A stretch of DNA of 64,000 nt from NCBI GenBank assembly GCA_012845835.1, contig JABAKD010000016.1, forward strand, positions 12,777,507 through 12,841,506, written 5' to 3'. Positions within the stretch are counted from its first letter, which is position 1. The number at the start of each line of letters is the position of its first letter. The position numbers and the translations under genes are program-made. Source of the stretch: Undaria pinnatifida. Its lineage: Eukaryota > Sar > Phaeophyceae > Laminariales > Alariaceae. The notes under the pieces were generated by a model, which saw nothing but the letters and a program-made list of their open reading frames with translations, was not told the origin of the DNA and did not search any database. Below, piece after piece: positions 32,306 through 42,999 of the stretch.

Positions 32306-33957
32306 TCTTAAGACGGCATTGGGCTCATAGAGGGTATTAAGTGCATCATCATTGGCACTGGGGAGAGAACGCAACATGGCGATGAAGTCAGGGCGGTCTT
32401 ACGCTCTCTGGTGACGGCCGTTGGAAGGCCCACAAATTTCAAGATGATGATGGCCAGACTCTCTTAGGCACCACGCCCCCCCTTCCCCTCCATCCCCCTT
32501 CCCCCCTCCACCCCCCCCCTCCCCCCCCCCCCCCTCCCTCCCCCGTCGCCCCGGCCGCTTAGAGATGCCGACGGTGGATGGCGCTGCCGCAGCCTTTGCG
32601 CGTTGCTCTGCAGCTTGGCGTATCTCCGTCTCATGCCAATTCCGCATGAACAACTCGGCTCCCTCCTCTACTCGTCGAAAACATCTGCCGGCCTTCTGAG
32701 CAGCCTTTCGCCACCCTTCGAATTCCATTCCAAAGCCCAACATATCCTCCTTCAGATGAGCCATCCAGTCCTTCTCTTGCCCCCCTGAGTAGCCCTTCCC
32801 CCCGACAAGCTCCCCAAACATCACCCTCTGTGGCAGACGCTCCTCCCCCATACGTGCTACAAATCCCGCAAACAAAATCCTCCGTTTGCGCACCATCGCC
32901 TATATGCTCTCGGAAGCTGTCTTGGCAAGCGCGTCGGCGTACAATAGGGTGTAATCGTCGCGCTTTAGTTTCTGCCATCCGAGGCATTGAGGAGCATGAA
33001 GTGGTGAACCCGTCGTAGCCTGTGATAGTCAGGCTTCTTCGGGCTCCACGTCATGCAACCGTAAAGCAGTGTCTCGACGACCTCAGCTTTCAGCTACCGC
33101 ACCTTCAACCGCAAGCGCACACCCGGGCGATTATAGATTTCCATCTTGAACCGCTGGAAGCACGCCAAGACCCTCTGAAGACGCTGAGTTATTTCAATGC
33201 TAAGGTCCCTGTCTGCGGTGATAGCCCCGCCCAAGTACACAAACTCGATTGTTTGTTTGTACACCTGGCCGGCTGCATTGATTGTGAAGGACACCTTTCC
33301 CCCGTCTTTGGTTTGCAGGCATATTATCTCTGTTTTCGCCTCGGAGACCGTAAGCCCGAAAGACGAGCACGCAGTCACGATCGCCGTCATCATCCTCTCT
33401 AGCCCTTCTGATGATCGCGATACGATGCCCGCATCGTCCGCGTACAGCATACCCCACAATCTCTGCACCTCCTCCCCCTTCTTCCCCCTCCGCCCGTCGA
33501 CTTTGCCTGTGCGTGAATTGCCCTTCTTCTCGCCTTTCTCCTTTCGTTGGAGTTGCACCATGTTGTCCGTGATGGCTGCATCAGCGAGGAAGCATTTCTC
33601 CGTCACAAGCAGTACCGCCGTAAAAAACATGTTGAACAGCAGTGGCGCGAGCACGCATCCTTGCCTGAGACCTTGCCCCACGTCGAACTTATCCAAGCAT
33701 TTTTTATCCTCCAAACGTGCATGCCGTCGTGGAATTGGCGGATGACGGCAAGCATTCTCGGTGGCACGCCAAAATGAGCAAGGACATCCCGCAGAAGGGT
33801 TCGGTCGACGGAATCATATGTTCTGGTGCGGTCGATAAAGCACAAGTACAAGGGGATGTCCTTCTTCCGCGCCAGTTCCTGCAGTCGTCGTACTACGAAC
33901 ATCATGTCAACCGTCGAGCGTTGGGGTCTGAACCCACAATGTTCCTCCGGCAGAATG
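32306..33957 (-). mobile_element. LINE copy J, coding part right of the copia element
   Basis: On the minus strand: partial reverse transcriptase from [20 protein letters not shown] (about 33,950), [43 protein letters not shown], then the C-terminal RRILFAGFVARMGEERLPQR and the G-rich tract (32,470-32,550). Frames are shifted and stopped at several points. The KVR-TAG-LKAE stop found in copies A and B is here too. The 5' end is truncated at about 33,957 (CCTCCGGCAGAATG). Confidence 0.85.
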
Positions 33958-34689
33958 CATAATACGCTGTATAGTAGTCGCATCGTTGGGTGGATACCCG
34001 CAGGCATGCTGTTATTTTAGTTAGTAGTTTGATTTAGTTTCGCTTGTGCGCCTTCTTCGTTTCGTTGTTTGTGGGTCAAAGCCGGGAAATGTTCCTCGTC
34101 TCGTTCGTGTGTGTTTAGTTGCAGCGCAGTGTTTCCTAAGCAAATTTTTCCGGGCAGTCCTCAGGAAAAAAATCCCGCGCGAATATTGCCGCAGGATTTC
34201 ACGGGAATTGGGATCAATTCATTGATTTACGTTCCGGTGCTAATACCGTTCCCGTTGCCCCACCCAACCAGTTCACGAGATACCCATTCCCGTCCTAAAC
34301 GTTTGCCGTAGAAGTTATAACTTATTTCCCATTCCCACCCAAAACGATTCCCGTGGAAATTTCCAATAGAAAAATTCTATTTCCCGGTGGTTTTCCGTTC
34401 CCACGCCGTACGATCCCGTGGGATTATCGATCTCCCAAATCCCCCGTGGGGCTTAAGCTGTAAACGATTCCCGCAGGAATTTTTCCCGCGTTTCCCGCGT
34501 GCACGGGATCATTGCACGAGAATGTTACGTTCACCACATGACGCTGGAATCCGAAATCTGATATATACACACCACGAAGCTATAACACATCGTAGCCTAT
34601 ACCATACCTAAAAATTGTGTCGTATACCGCACCTAACATTAAATCTGCTAGAATAATGAACAATTCCAGGCAGGTGATATAAAGTGATG
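33958..34689. other. No gene; TTCCCG-rich stretch
   Basis: 34,160-34,510 has many scattered ATTCCCGTGG and TTCCCGCG-type words, a degenerate low-complexity pattern. The first 80 bases weakly resemble R5 (GGATACCCGC, GTGCGCCTTCTTCGT). Confidence 0.35.
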
Positions 34690-36680
34690 CATTCCTTCTG
34701 CAACAGTCAGATTTGTCCCACCCCCCGCCCCCCCCCCGCCCCCGCCCCCCACACCCACCCCGATCCCTCTTGTTCAAACGTGTTCAAACGCCCCAGACTG
34801 ATTCTACGATGCCCCCCCCCAAAACCAGCGATTTTCTTCAACGAACGTTTCATCATGCGGCTGATCGACACAAGAAAGGGTACAAATGAAACCAAAGTAT
34901 CCATATGTTTTCTTGTGTGCAAAGACCTATCGATCGACGTCGTCGGGGTGTCGAGGGACACCGTATTTCAGGAGGCACGACCGGGAGCTGGTTTTGAAAC
35001 CGGCGATTTCGTTAAAGAAAAGTTGGGGGAGCTACCGTACAACGACTTCCCACCTAAAATCGAAATCTGCCAGAGTAACAAACACCACCAGGCAGCTGAT
35101 AACACCTCATTGTCTCGCTAGCCATCCATGCCGTAGCTCCAATTCATTACGCCCCCCTCCCCCCCCCCCCCCTCTTCCCCGTCTCCTTTCCCCCGCTCCC
35201 TCTTGTTCAAACGTCCCACCTAAAATCGAAACCTGCGAGAGTAAAAAACACCATCACTCAGTTGATATCACCTCATTATCTTTCTAGCCACCCATGCTGT
35301 GGCCCAAATCACCCCCCCACCCCCAACGCCCCCTCCTTTGCCACTCCCCACCAGAGTAATAAATGTACCGAACCGCGGCCTTCAGCTGTGAGGTCTAGAG
35401 TCATGGGGTGAGACAACATGTGTGCATAGTCTACAGGCGATACAGGCTCGGAATTTTGAAGAACACGTATGCATATCCCATAATGACTGACCTCCAACGG
35501 TTCGCCCGAGGACGGATAAGCGCTCGCCAGAGTCTCAGGGAAGCCAGGTGGCTTCGTGTGCACAAGTGCACAGGGTTGGTGTCTCTCAGAGACGGAAGGA
35601 TAGATGGTAAGTGGTTGCTTATCTCCAGGACCGAAGGGGTGTGGTCTGGAGAAGTGTAAGGGGCTTGGTTGGTGTTTTGGTTGTCGGCCAAAGCGCACCA
35701 TAAAGACACCAAGAGGGGGCCGCATCAAACGCGTCCCCCGTTATTACAAAACACCTCTATACTGTAATTGTGAGACTTGTAACTGTCACACACGATTTGT
35801 AACATAAACACTACCAAGCAACTGATGTCACCGCACTTTCTAGCCATCCATGCCGCAGCTGCAATTTATTTCCGCCCCCCCCACTCCATTCTCCCAGTCC
35901 CTCTTGTTCAAACTCCCCACCCAAAATCAAAACCTGCCAGAGTAATAAACACTACCACGCAGTTGGTATCACCTCATTATCTTTCTAGCCATCTATGCTG
36001 TAGCTCCATGTCGCCCTCCCCCCCCGCAACGACCCCTCCTTCCCCACCTCCTGCACCATCGCTTAGACCTAGCACCACGCGTATAGAAAACCCCTACATA
36101 TATGCGACATGAGGCTGTTGGACCCCCCCCCCCCCCCCCCCATCCCCAGCCCCCTCCCCAGCCCCCTCCCCCACCTCTTCAAACACTCCGCCTTCTCCTC
36201 ACTGGTTGTACGACTTATAGGATATACATGATAGACAGATGCCTTCCTTCCACAACCGTCAGATTTGTTCCCTTAAAGGGTTTTTAGTTTCCGCGCACAG
36301 ATTGAGTTGCCCTTCCCCCCCCCCCCGCTCTCCCTCTTGTTCAAACCCAGGCCCCCACGCCCTTAAAAACTCCGCCCTGCCCTTACCGGTTATACGACTC
36401 ACAGGATACGCTTGATAAACTGATTCATTTCCTTCCACAGCTGTCAGATTTTGTCCCCCTCAAAAACGGGTTTTATAGTTTCCACGCATAGACTGACTAA
36501 CATCACCCTGTTGACTCTGATACAAGCTACACTGTAGTTCCAAGGGGAGTCGTCGACCTATATCCTTAATGAGGACACACACAGTAATACGCGCGATCGG
36601 AGTATCACACACAGCTTGCAAAGATGAGTTTCGACAAAATCTTCGATCTCACAGCTTGGATGTATTTTTACTTTCGTACT
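34690..36680 (-). repeat. R4 unit d: C-rich degenerate tandem region
   Basis: Repeated units of about 130 bases hold AAAATCGAAA(T/C)CTGC(C/G)AGAG, CACCTCATTATCTTTCTAGC and CATCCATGCCG(C/T)AGCT, separated by poly-C runs (35,155-35,175, 36,120-36,142 and others). It ends with an R3 block at 36,500-36,680. About 440 unrelated bases (35,360-35,800) interrupt it. It is the same family as R4 units a-c. Confidence 0.55.
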
Positions 36681-36689
36681 AATACATTT

Positions 36690-36860
36690 TTATAAACTGA
36701 TTAAATAGACTACGTCAGCTGCGAAATCGACCGAAAAGGTTGTTCAATCGAAACTCAGCTTTGCAAAGCTGTGTATAGACTAGTACTTCAATCGCGCGTG
36801 TTGCAACCCTCGTGTAGGACACAGGTCGGTGACTCCCCTGCTAATAATGCCAGGGTTGTT
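36690..36860 (+). repeat. Diverged R3 copy
   Basis: TACGTCAGCTGCGAAATCGA, then ATCGAAACTCAGCTTTGCAA, ATCGCGCGTGTTGCA and CAGGTCGGTGACTCCCCT follow the R3 order with many changes, so this is an older copy. Confidence 0.5.
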
Positions 36861-37163
36861 GAGAATAGGTATTTTAGACTACCACCTTTCGAGGCAATGT
36901 TCAGTAGCATTGATTGGTTCATTACTATACTCATAGTCGTAGCAGAACTAGAAAGTAACGCATGAGCGTTATCACTGAACCGGAACTTTCTTCGAGGAAC
37001 TGTTCAAGAAAAGCGACGGAATTACCACCTGTTCGACTAGTTCGAGAAGATCGTATCGTACGTTGTAGTCAAATTCTCGAAGTCAAAGGCTTCTGGAAGT
37101 AGTACTCTGGGCGCTGAGACGGATGATGCGGGTGGCCCCACCCCATTCACCCCTCACTCTTGT

Positions 37164-38324
37164 CGCATTGGAGCTGTTACGTGTACACCGCCTTTCCAAT
37201 GCAACCTCCTACTAGAGCTGAGTACTGGAGAGGGAGCCACGGGATGGGACCTGTAAACTGCTACTGCTACTACTGCTACAGCTACTGCTGCTACTGTTGC
37301 TACTACTACTACTACTACTGCTACTACTACTGCTACTACCACTACCACCACCACTATGCCTATGTTATTAGACTAGTTCTACTCATCATGTAACACAGCT
37401 GCTGGGCGATCACAGCAGCTATTGGAAAGGTAGAAGCTACTGGCCAGGCATATTAAACATGTAGTCTATGACGTGGTACCTATACTGCTGCTACTGCTAC
37501 TACCACTACGTCCACTACTACTGCCATTAATAAATAGTACCACAGCCAGTGTGACAGTACTCCGAGCGGGGGATGCGTAGTTGGTCGGTGTTGGGAAACG
37601 TGCCCCTCATGGGTTCCGGCGTCGTTGGTAGTCTCTCCTCATGGCTCGCTGACTAGACTCAAAAGCTTATTATTATGCATTATTTAATGCTAAAAAACAG
37701 ACATAACAGGGCTAGGCAGGGTAGGGCACGCGGTAGTGCAAGGTAGTGCAGGGTAGTGAGATGAAGGGTGTCCTGATTGTCCCATCATCGTCACCTACAG
37801 TATCGCCCATCTATGATGGCCTCGACATGAGTGTGACATCTAAATGCTGACATCTAATATCACGTGGTTTCACGTCGAACCTATAGACGGTCCCTCTACG
37901 GAGAGCACTCCATTACATTAGGCCACCCTGAATAGTCGTATCATAGATGCAGATCACATGGCAATCGAAGGGTGTCAACAAAACATCAGAACTGGGAAGG
38001 GGATCGAAGATGCGGCTATTAGTCGAAACAAACGAAAATGAGGCTATAGATTCCCCCACACCTCATAATAATAACGAGGCTAAAATGCTTCATTGCAACA
38101 TATACAACCCTATGATGGAGCTCATAACCGTGAGAGCTTGAGAAAGGACGGTATACCGGTAGCAATCGGCCTACGCACTGTTACGCCTGGGTTTTAGCGG
38201 CGGACAGCACTGCATTTTACACTAGCACTAGACTAAACGGTTACAAACACTTGACCAATCATGATGAAATGTAGGAGGTTGGGTTGCATTGGAAAGACGG
38301 TGCACACATAACAGCTCCAATGCG
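37164..38324. mobile_element. Unit bounded by 50-base inverted repeats
   Basis: 37,164-37,212 and 38,271-38,324 are inverted copies (CGCATTGGAGCTGTTA...CCTTTCCAATGCAACC) with a few differences and one small indel. They bound 1.06 kb that starts with a (TAC)n array. No clear target duplication and no transposase-like frame. This could be a foldback or MITE-like element or a local inverted duplication. Confidence 0.4.
37256..37365. repeat. (TAC)n / (CTA)n microsatellite
   Basis: Imperfect trinucleotide array of ACT, GCT and ACC units. A smaller one lies at about 37,487-37,530. Confidence 0.8.
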
Positions 38325-38866
38325 ATTCACGAGGAGGGAGGGAGGTTTATATGTAGAGAGAAGTAATACTATTGATCGAGGTCCTGCCCCATAGCAAAAG
38401 GCTCTTGACGATATGATGAGCAAGATACACATGTGTACTAATTAACTGCAGCTGCTGTGTACCTGAGAGGGAACCACGGGTTGTGACATGCAAAAAAAGA
38501 ACGCTATATTATGCCCAATGCTACTATATTGGGTTAGGACATGTCATGGGCAAAAATACTGGCAGCAGCGGCAGCGGTTGCAAGGCACACATGTACTACT
38601 ATGGAAAGATAGACATGTACTGTAACTACTGCTGTTGGTGAGATAGAAGTATCATGCACGCGGAACAACTGGGTTGAGACTTGACCAAAAGCTCGCACAA
38701 CCACACAACCACAAAGAGCAACATAATATTTTTGACGGTAATATAATGAACGATTGGTAGGCGTCTTGTGTTCTAAGCGATATTTGCTTATGTCCAATCC
38801 AGTCTCCTCCAGCACCACCCCGAGATTATTTTGGTTTCATGTAGCCACCGGGCGCCCCATCCCCAG
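38325..38866. other. No gene recognised
   Basis: Unassigned single-copy-looking sequence between the inverted-repeat unit and the next open frame. Confidence 0.35.
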
Positions 38867-39148
38867 TCACCCTCTCTCGGCCGATGCCGGCCAAGTCGTG
38901 ACGGAAATCGGCAGCCCCGACCCCTCGAAGTCGAGAAGACCCGGGTCCCGTAGCGCGTTCACCAGGCGCACACGGTTCCAGGCCGTTATCGCGGTTGCCG
39001 AGGAAGCCAACGAAACGTCATGCACCAGGTATCTGTTGACGGTTTCTTGCTGGGCAACATATAGGGGACGTGAAAAAATCGATATGATTATTGTCTTGTC
39101 CCTTATATTCTCGGCCGACACGGCATACCAATCGAGAGAACGGCGCAT
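38867..39148 (-). CDS. Unrecognised coding-like fragment
   Basis: A frame of 93 codons with protein-like composition (NRYLVHDVSLASSATAITAW, RDPGLLDFEGSGLPISVTTW) and a stop after SAERG. I do not recognise a family. It lies 0.6 kb from the PIF1-like fragment on the same strand and could belong to the same decayed element or gene. A chance open frame is possible, since the other strand is also open here. Confidence 0.25.
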   Translation of the reverse strand: MRRSLDWYAVSAENIRDKTIIISIFSRPLYVAQQETVNRYLVHDVSLASSATAITAWNRVRLVNALRDPGLLDFEGSGLPISVTTWPASAERG

Positions 39149-39759
39149 GATACATCTCTGTCTGCACCCTGCTCGCCGCCGCGAGATATAAGGCGCTCGG
39201 CAGATGTGTATTGCTGCTGCTGTATACTGCCCCGGCTGCTGCTGTTGTGCTGCGTGCTACAACTGCTGAGAGGGTGCGATCAAAACAGAGAAGGCGATTC
39301 GAGACTGAGCGGGGAGCGGGCCATTTTTTCACAAACAAAACAACAAAGAACGAAAAATTGTAAAAGTTAATCAAAAAATGTAAAACAATTTGGGTGTTGC
39401 AGGTGACCTGCTCGTCTCAGGGAGGCGGAACGCAACCCCTTGCCAAAAAGAGTCAGCTGAGCGACGTCTAATGTGCCGAGCACCACCACCGAGCTCAGCC
39501 GAGATCCAGACATGCTTCATACTGTACCCATGGCAGGATATCTTTCCCCGCGGCCGAAAATGCGAGAAGAAACCCTCGGGCGCCAGAGAGCAGCGAGCCC
39601 AAAAGATAAAATAGCTGTCGCTTAAACGAGCGACAGCTGATAGATGTAACTGTCGTCAGACGTGTGCGACCACGGGCCATTGGTTCGTGTGATTGCGAGG
39701 GGCACCACAGGTGGAATAGAGCCGATGTGACGTTTGTTGTATTGCAATTGATGTGGTCA
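39149..39759. other. No gene recognised
   Basis: Holds a GAGCGACAGCTGATAG-type inverted pair near 39,612-39,640 (AGCTGTCGCTTAAACGAGCGACAGCT). Otherwise unassigned. Confidence 0.3.
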
Positions 39760-40400
39760 TTAGTTGGCCGCGACAGCGTTGAAAACGCCCATGCCTGTGT
39801 ACCTACCCCGCGTGCTTTGTGCTAAGTCCACCAGCCTAACCTCTTTCCGCAACCTAGCCTTCATGGTGTCGAAGTTTCCAAGCTTGCCTATCCTGTCGAA
39901 ACTCATTGGCTCTACCATGAGGTCCGCTAGTCTTTTAGCCCTACTGAGACAAACGAAAGTATGCCCCGTGCAGGCCTCCTTCGGCCCCAAGTCTATGACG
40001 GCCTTCTCTGACGTCTGCCCCTGTGATTTGTGCATAGTGATGGCCCAGCAGAGCCTCAACGGCAGTTGCGTCCTGTCCTGCGTTCCCCCGTCCTGCCAAG
40101 TAGTGTTTACGGGAGAAATCGGCACACACCCTCTATATCTCTCCTGAGACGACCATTCCCCCCCTGAGTACCCTCTGAACTTGACGACAACGTAAAGGGG
40201 GAGGTTCGGCGGGGGCGCGTCGTCTGCAAACACCAACTCGACGACTTGGCCTCGAATGCCGTTCACGAGTCCAACTTTTTGGTACAGCTCCTTGGTGAGC
40301 ATGACCTTGGCTCCCTTAGCTAGGTAGAGGTCCCTCTCAAGCCCCTCCGCCGTATCTGCTGTCGCCCTTCTGGCGTTGGCGCACGGACCGAGTTTGGGTC
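39760..40400 (-). pseudogene. PIF1-type helicase, C-terminal fragment
   Basis: About 210 codons on the minus strand match the end of PIF1-family 5'-3' DNA helicases: ERDLYLAKGAKVMLTKELYQ, VGLVNGIRGQVVEL, then LPLRLCWAITMHKSQGQT (motif VI region), VIDLGPKE and HTFVCLSRAKRLADL. The N-terminal Walker A half is absent, so this is a fragment. In protists such pieces come from Helitrons, from expanded PIF1-like families or from the host gene; nothing here (no rolling-circle replication domain, no clear Helitron ends) decides between them. Confidence 0.8.
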
Positions 40401-41232
40401 AATCGCCCCCAACGGACGTCTCTCCATGATGACCTACTCTCACCACGAGACAGCAGTAGATACACTCAGCGGACACACCCCTAGCGGGCACACACTCTCC
40501 ATGCCCGCTCTCCGCTGGCCACTATTGTCGCCCGCTGCGCCCGTTGTCTGTGTGCTGCCCGCTGTGTGAGCGCTGTGTGCCGGCTGTGTGAGCGGTGTGT
40601 GCTGCTGTTTTTGCCCGTGTGGTCTGCTGTGTGTGTGTTTTTTGTTGCTCCGTGGTGGTCTGCCTACACCTGCAGTCTAAAAACAAATTATCCCACACTA
40701 AAATCAAGTTTAGTCGAAGACACGCACGCAAACTATTTTTTTTCATGGGAGCCTATATTGCGAGGCCCAGGTGTAGATTAGAAACTCGCTTCGCTCGAAT
40801 TAAAGTACTAACCAGATGGGGCGTTGCCCGCTGATCATATCAAGTGTATGGTATACGATACCCTAAAGCGGCCATCGTACACTAATTTGCCGTACCCTTT
40901 CGGGAAACAATGAGTTCCGCCGCATCTCCGAAGATGCTGCCATCACACACACCAAAATGCCGTATAGTAACTCAGATTTGTCCACCGGCATAAACCAAGA
41001 TTCCCCATGCCTGTGTGCACGTCATGATAACGTTCATCCCAAGCGCACCATTCAAAACCTGCTTATTCAAATAAACTATCAATATTTTTCACCCCCAATA
41101 ATTATACTCCCAAGCCTTCGATTAAGCAAAATTTAACTCTGAAATCAAGATAAAATATATATATATATATATATCTTCGCCATCCAATACTCAAAAACAA
41201 CCAGTATTGTTCCCCCTCGAATTAATACACTC
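40401..41232. other. No gene; short-repeat and AT-rich sequence
   Basis: 40,550-40,630 has imperfect GCTGTGTGAGCG units. 41,155-41,174 is a (TA)n run. The rest is AT-rich and unassigned. Confidence 0.4.
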
Positions 41233-41378
41233 CAATGTGCGCCAGCTAGCGTTGGGCTGCGAAAACAGCTGAGTTAAATCGACACACGACGCGTATGAAA
41301 ATACGTGGAAGTGTGGTGAGCTAAAGCTTTATTTTTCCCCATCCGCCGGAGGATAAAAAAATAAAAAAAAAAAACAAG
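41233..41378 (+). mobile_element. R7 copy d, 3' end only
   Basis: Same 140-base 3' end as R7 copy b (GCGTTGGGCTGCGAAAACAG, then GACACACGACGCGTATG, CATCCGCCGGAGGATAA, A tail). Flanking sequence is unrelated, so this is an independent truncated insertion. Confidence 0.65.
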
Positions 41379-42143
41379 TCCAGGGTCTTCCATCATCAAG
41401 CGAAATTCAATACCGAAATAAAAATAAAAATATCCAATTTCATTATCCTATACTCAAAACAACAAGTATTTTTACCTTCAATTGATATCGCCAGGAGTGC
41501 ATCGCAAGAATACGGTGGTCAAAAGACTCCCGTGGTAAATCCATGTGCTGCCAAGGATACGTCACGTGGATGATCGATATCTCTTTCCGCCCCACCAAAG
41601 ATAATAATATCAAGTGTCATTGTCAACAGCTCCATAAACGCAACTAATACTTTATCTCCAAGTAGTATATTTAAAATCCATGGGCAAAATTCATTAGTGA
41701 AATTCAAGCCAACAATCGTCTGTACTCAAAATAAATGCTTATATACTACTACTTGTGCGTTCTTTCGCACATAACGCATGAACGTATGATCACCTGTGTG
41801 GATATATATAGTCTAGCCTTTCATCAATCTACCCTTCACTCGATTTGGCACGGCATCGGGGGGGGGGGGGGGTTGAACACAGTCCTATCATCTACTATTG
41901 CCCACCAAATATGTCAATAAACTACCATTCTCATACCTGATACCACAGGAACTACGTTGATGCAGTCAAAACATGAGGCAGGGTGGACATTTCAGTTGTG
42001 TGACACAAACACAACCCCCCTACCCATCACCTCTTGTTTTCGCAACAAAAATGAAGCACGGACGAATTATATTAAAATTAAAATACGAATATATGTAACT
42101 TTTCCGAATCTACCAAAACCATATTCATACCACCAGGTATCAG
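41379..42143. other. AT-rich, no gene recognised
   Basis: Contains a G run at 41,861-41,872. No coding frame or repeat family that I can support. Confidence 0.4.
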
Positions 42144-42999
42144 ATTGTTGTTATTGTTGATGATGTTGTTCTCACATTAACTCGCATAATCAAGTCCGTG
42201 GTCACAGGACAGGCTCCAGTCACGCTGGAGCTGAGGAATACCCCAGGGAAAACACACACACAACCCAATGTGGTACACGCATATATCACAGCTGACGCAA
42301 TTCATGCCTCCACCAGAAACATATAAAAGTGGAATCGGGAGTTAGCGTACGATGTGCCAGGTCCATGCCGGTGCATACGTCTCACTACTCAGGCCTGGAG
42401 AAACCAAATATTCCGATTGCCACCCAAGGAAGACTACCACGTAGATATTACACGTAGTATCTATCAATACGCATACGCACGACAGGCATAAGTCAATTGA
42501 AGAAAAAGAAACAAAGAAAAGAAAAGAAGATAAAGAAAAGGAAAGAAAAGAGAAGAAATACGAAACAAAACGAAAAAGGCAAGCAAAGAGAAGAAAAAGA
42601 CGAGAAAAGCAAGAAAAGACAAGACAAGAAAACAAGGAAAGAAGAAGAGAAAAAAAAGAAAAAGAAAAAGAAAAAGGAAAGAAGAAAAATGTCATACTAG
42701 CAGACCCTAGGAACTGGCTAAGGATGGCATCGGGCTAACAGAGGGTATCACGTCCATCATCACTGGCACCTGGGAGAGAACGCAACATGGCGAAGAAGTC
42801 AGGGTGGTCTGCTAGCTTGTGACGGCCATTAGAAGGCCCACAACTTTCAATACGATGATGGCCAAACCCAGACTTCAGTCTCTTGGGCATGACGCTCCCC
42901 CTTCCGCCCCTCCCCCCTTCCTCCCTTTCCCCCTCCCCCGTCCCCCCCTCCCCCCTCCCCCCCTCCCCCAGTCCCCTCCCCGCCCCCCCCCCTTCCCCC

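Noticed and set aside
37154-37354. Val/Ala-rich or Tyr-rich frames
   Set aside because: These are readings of the (TAC)n microsatellite.
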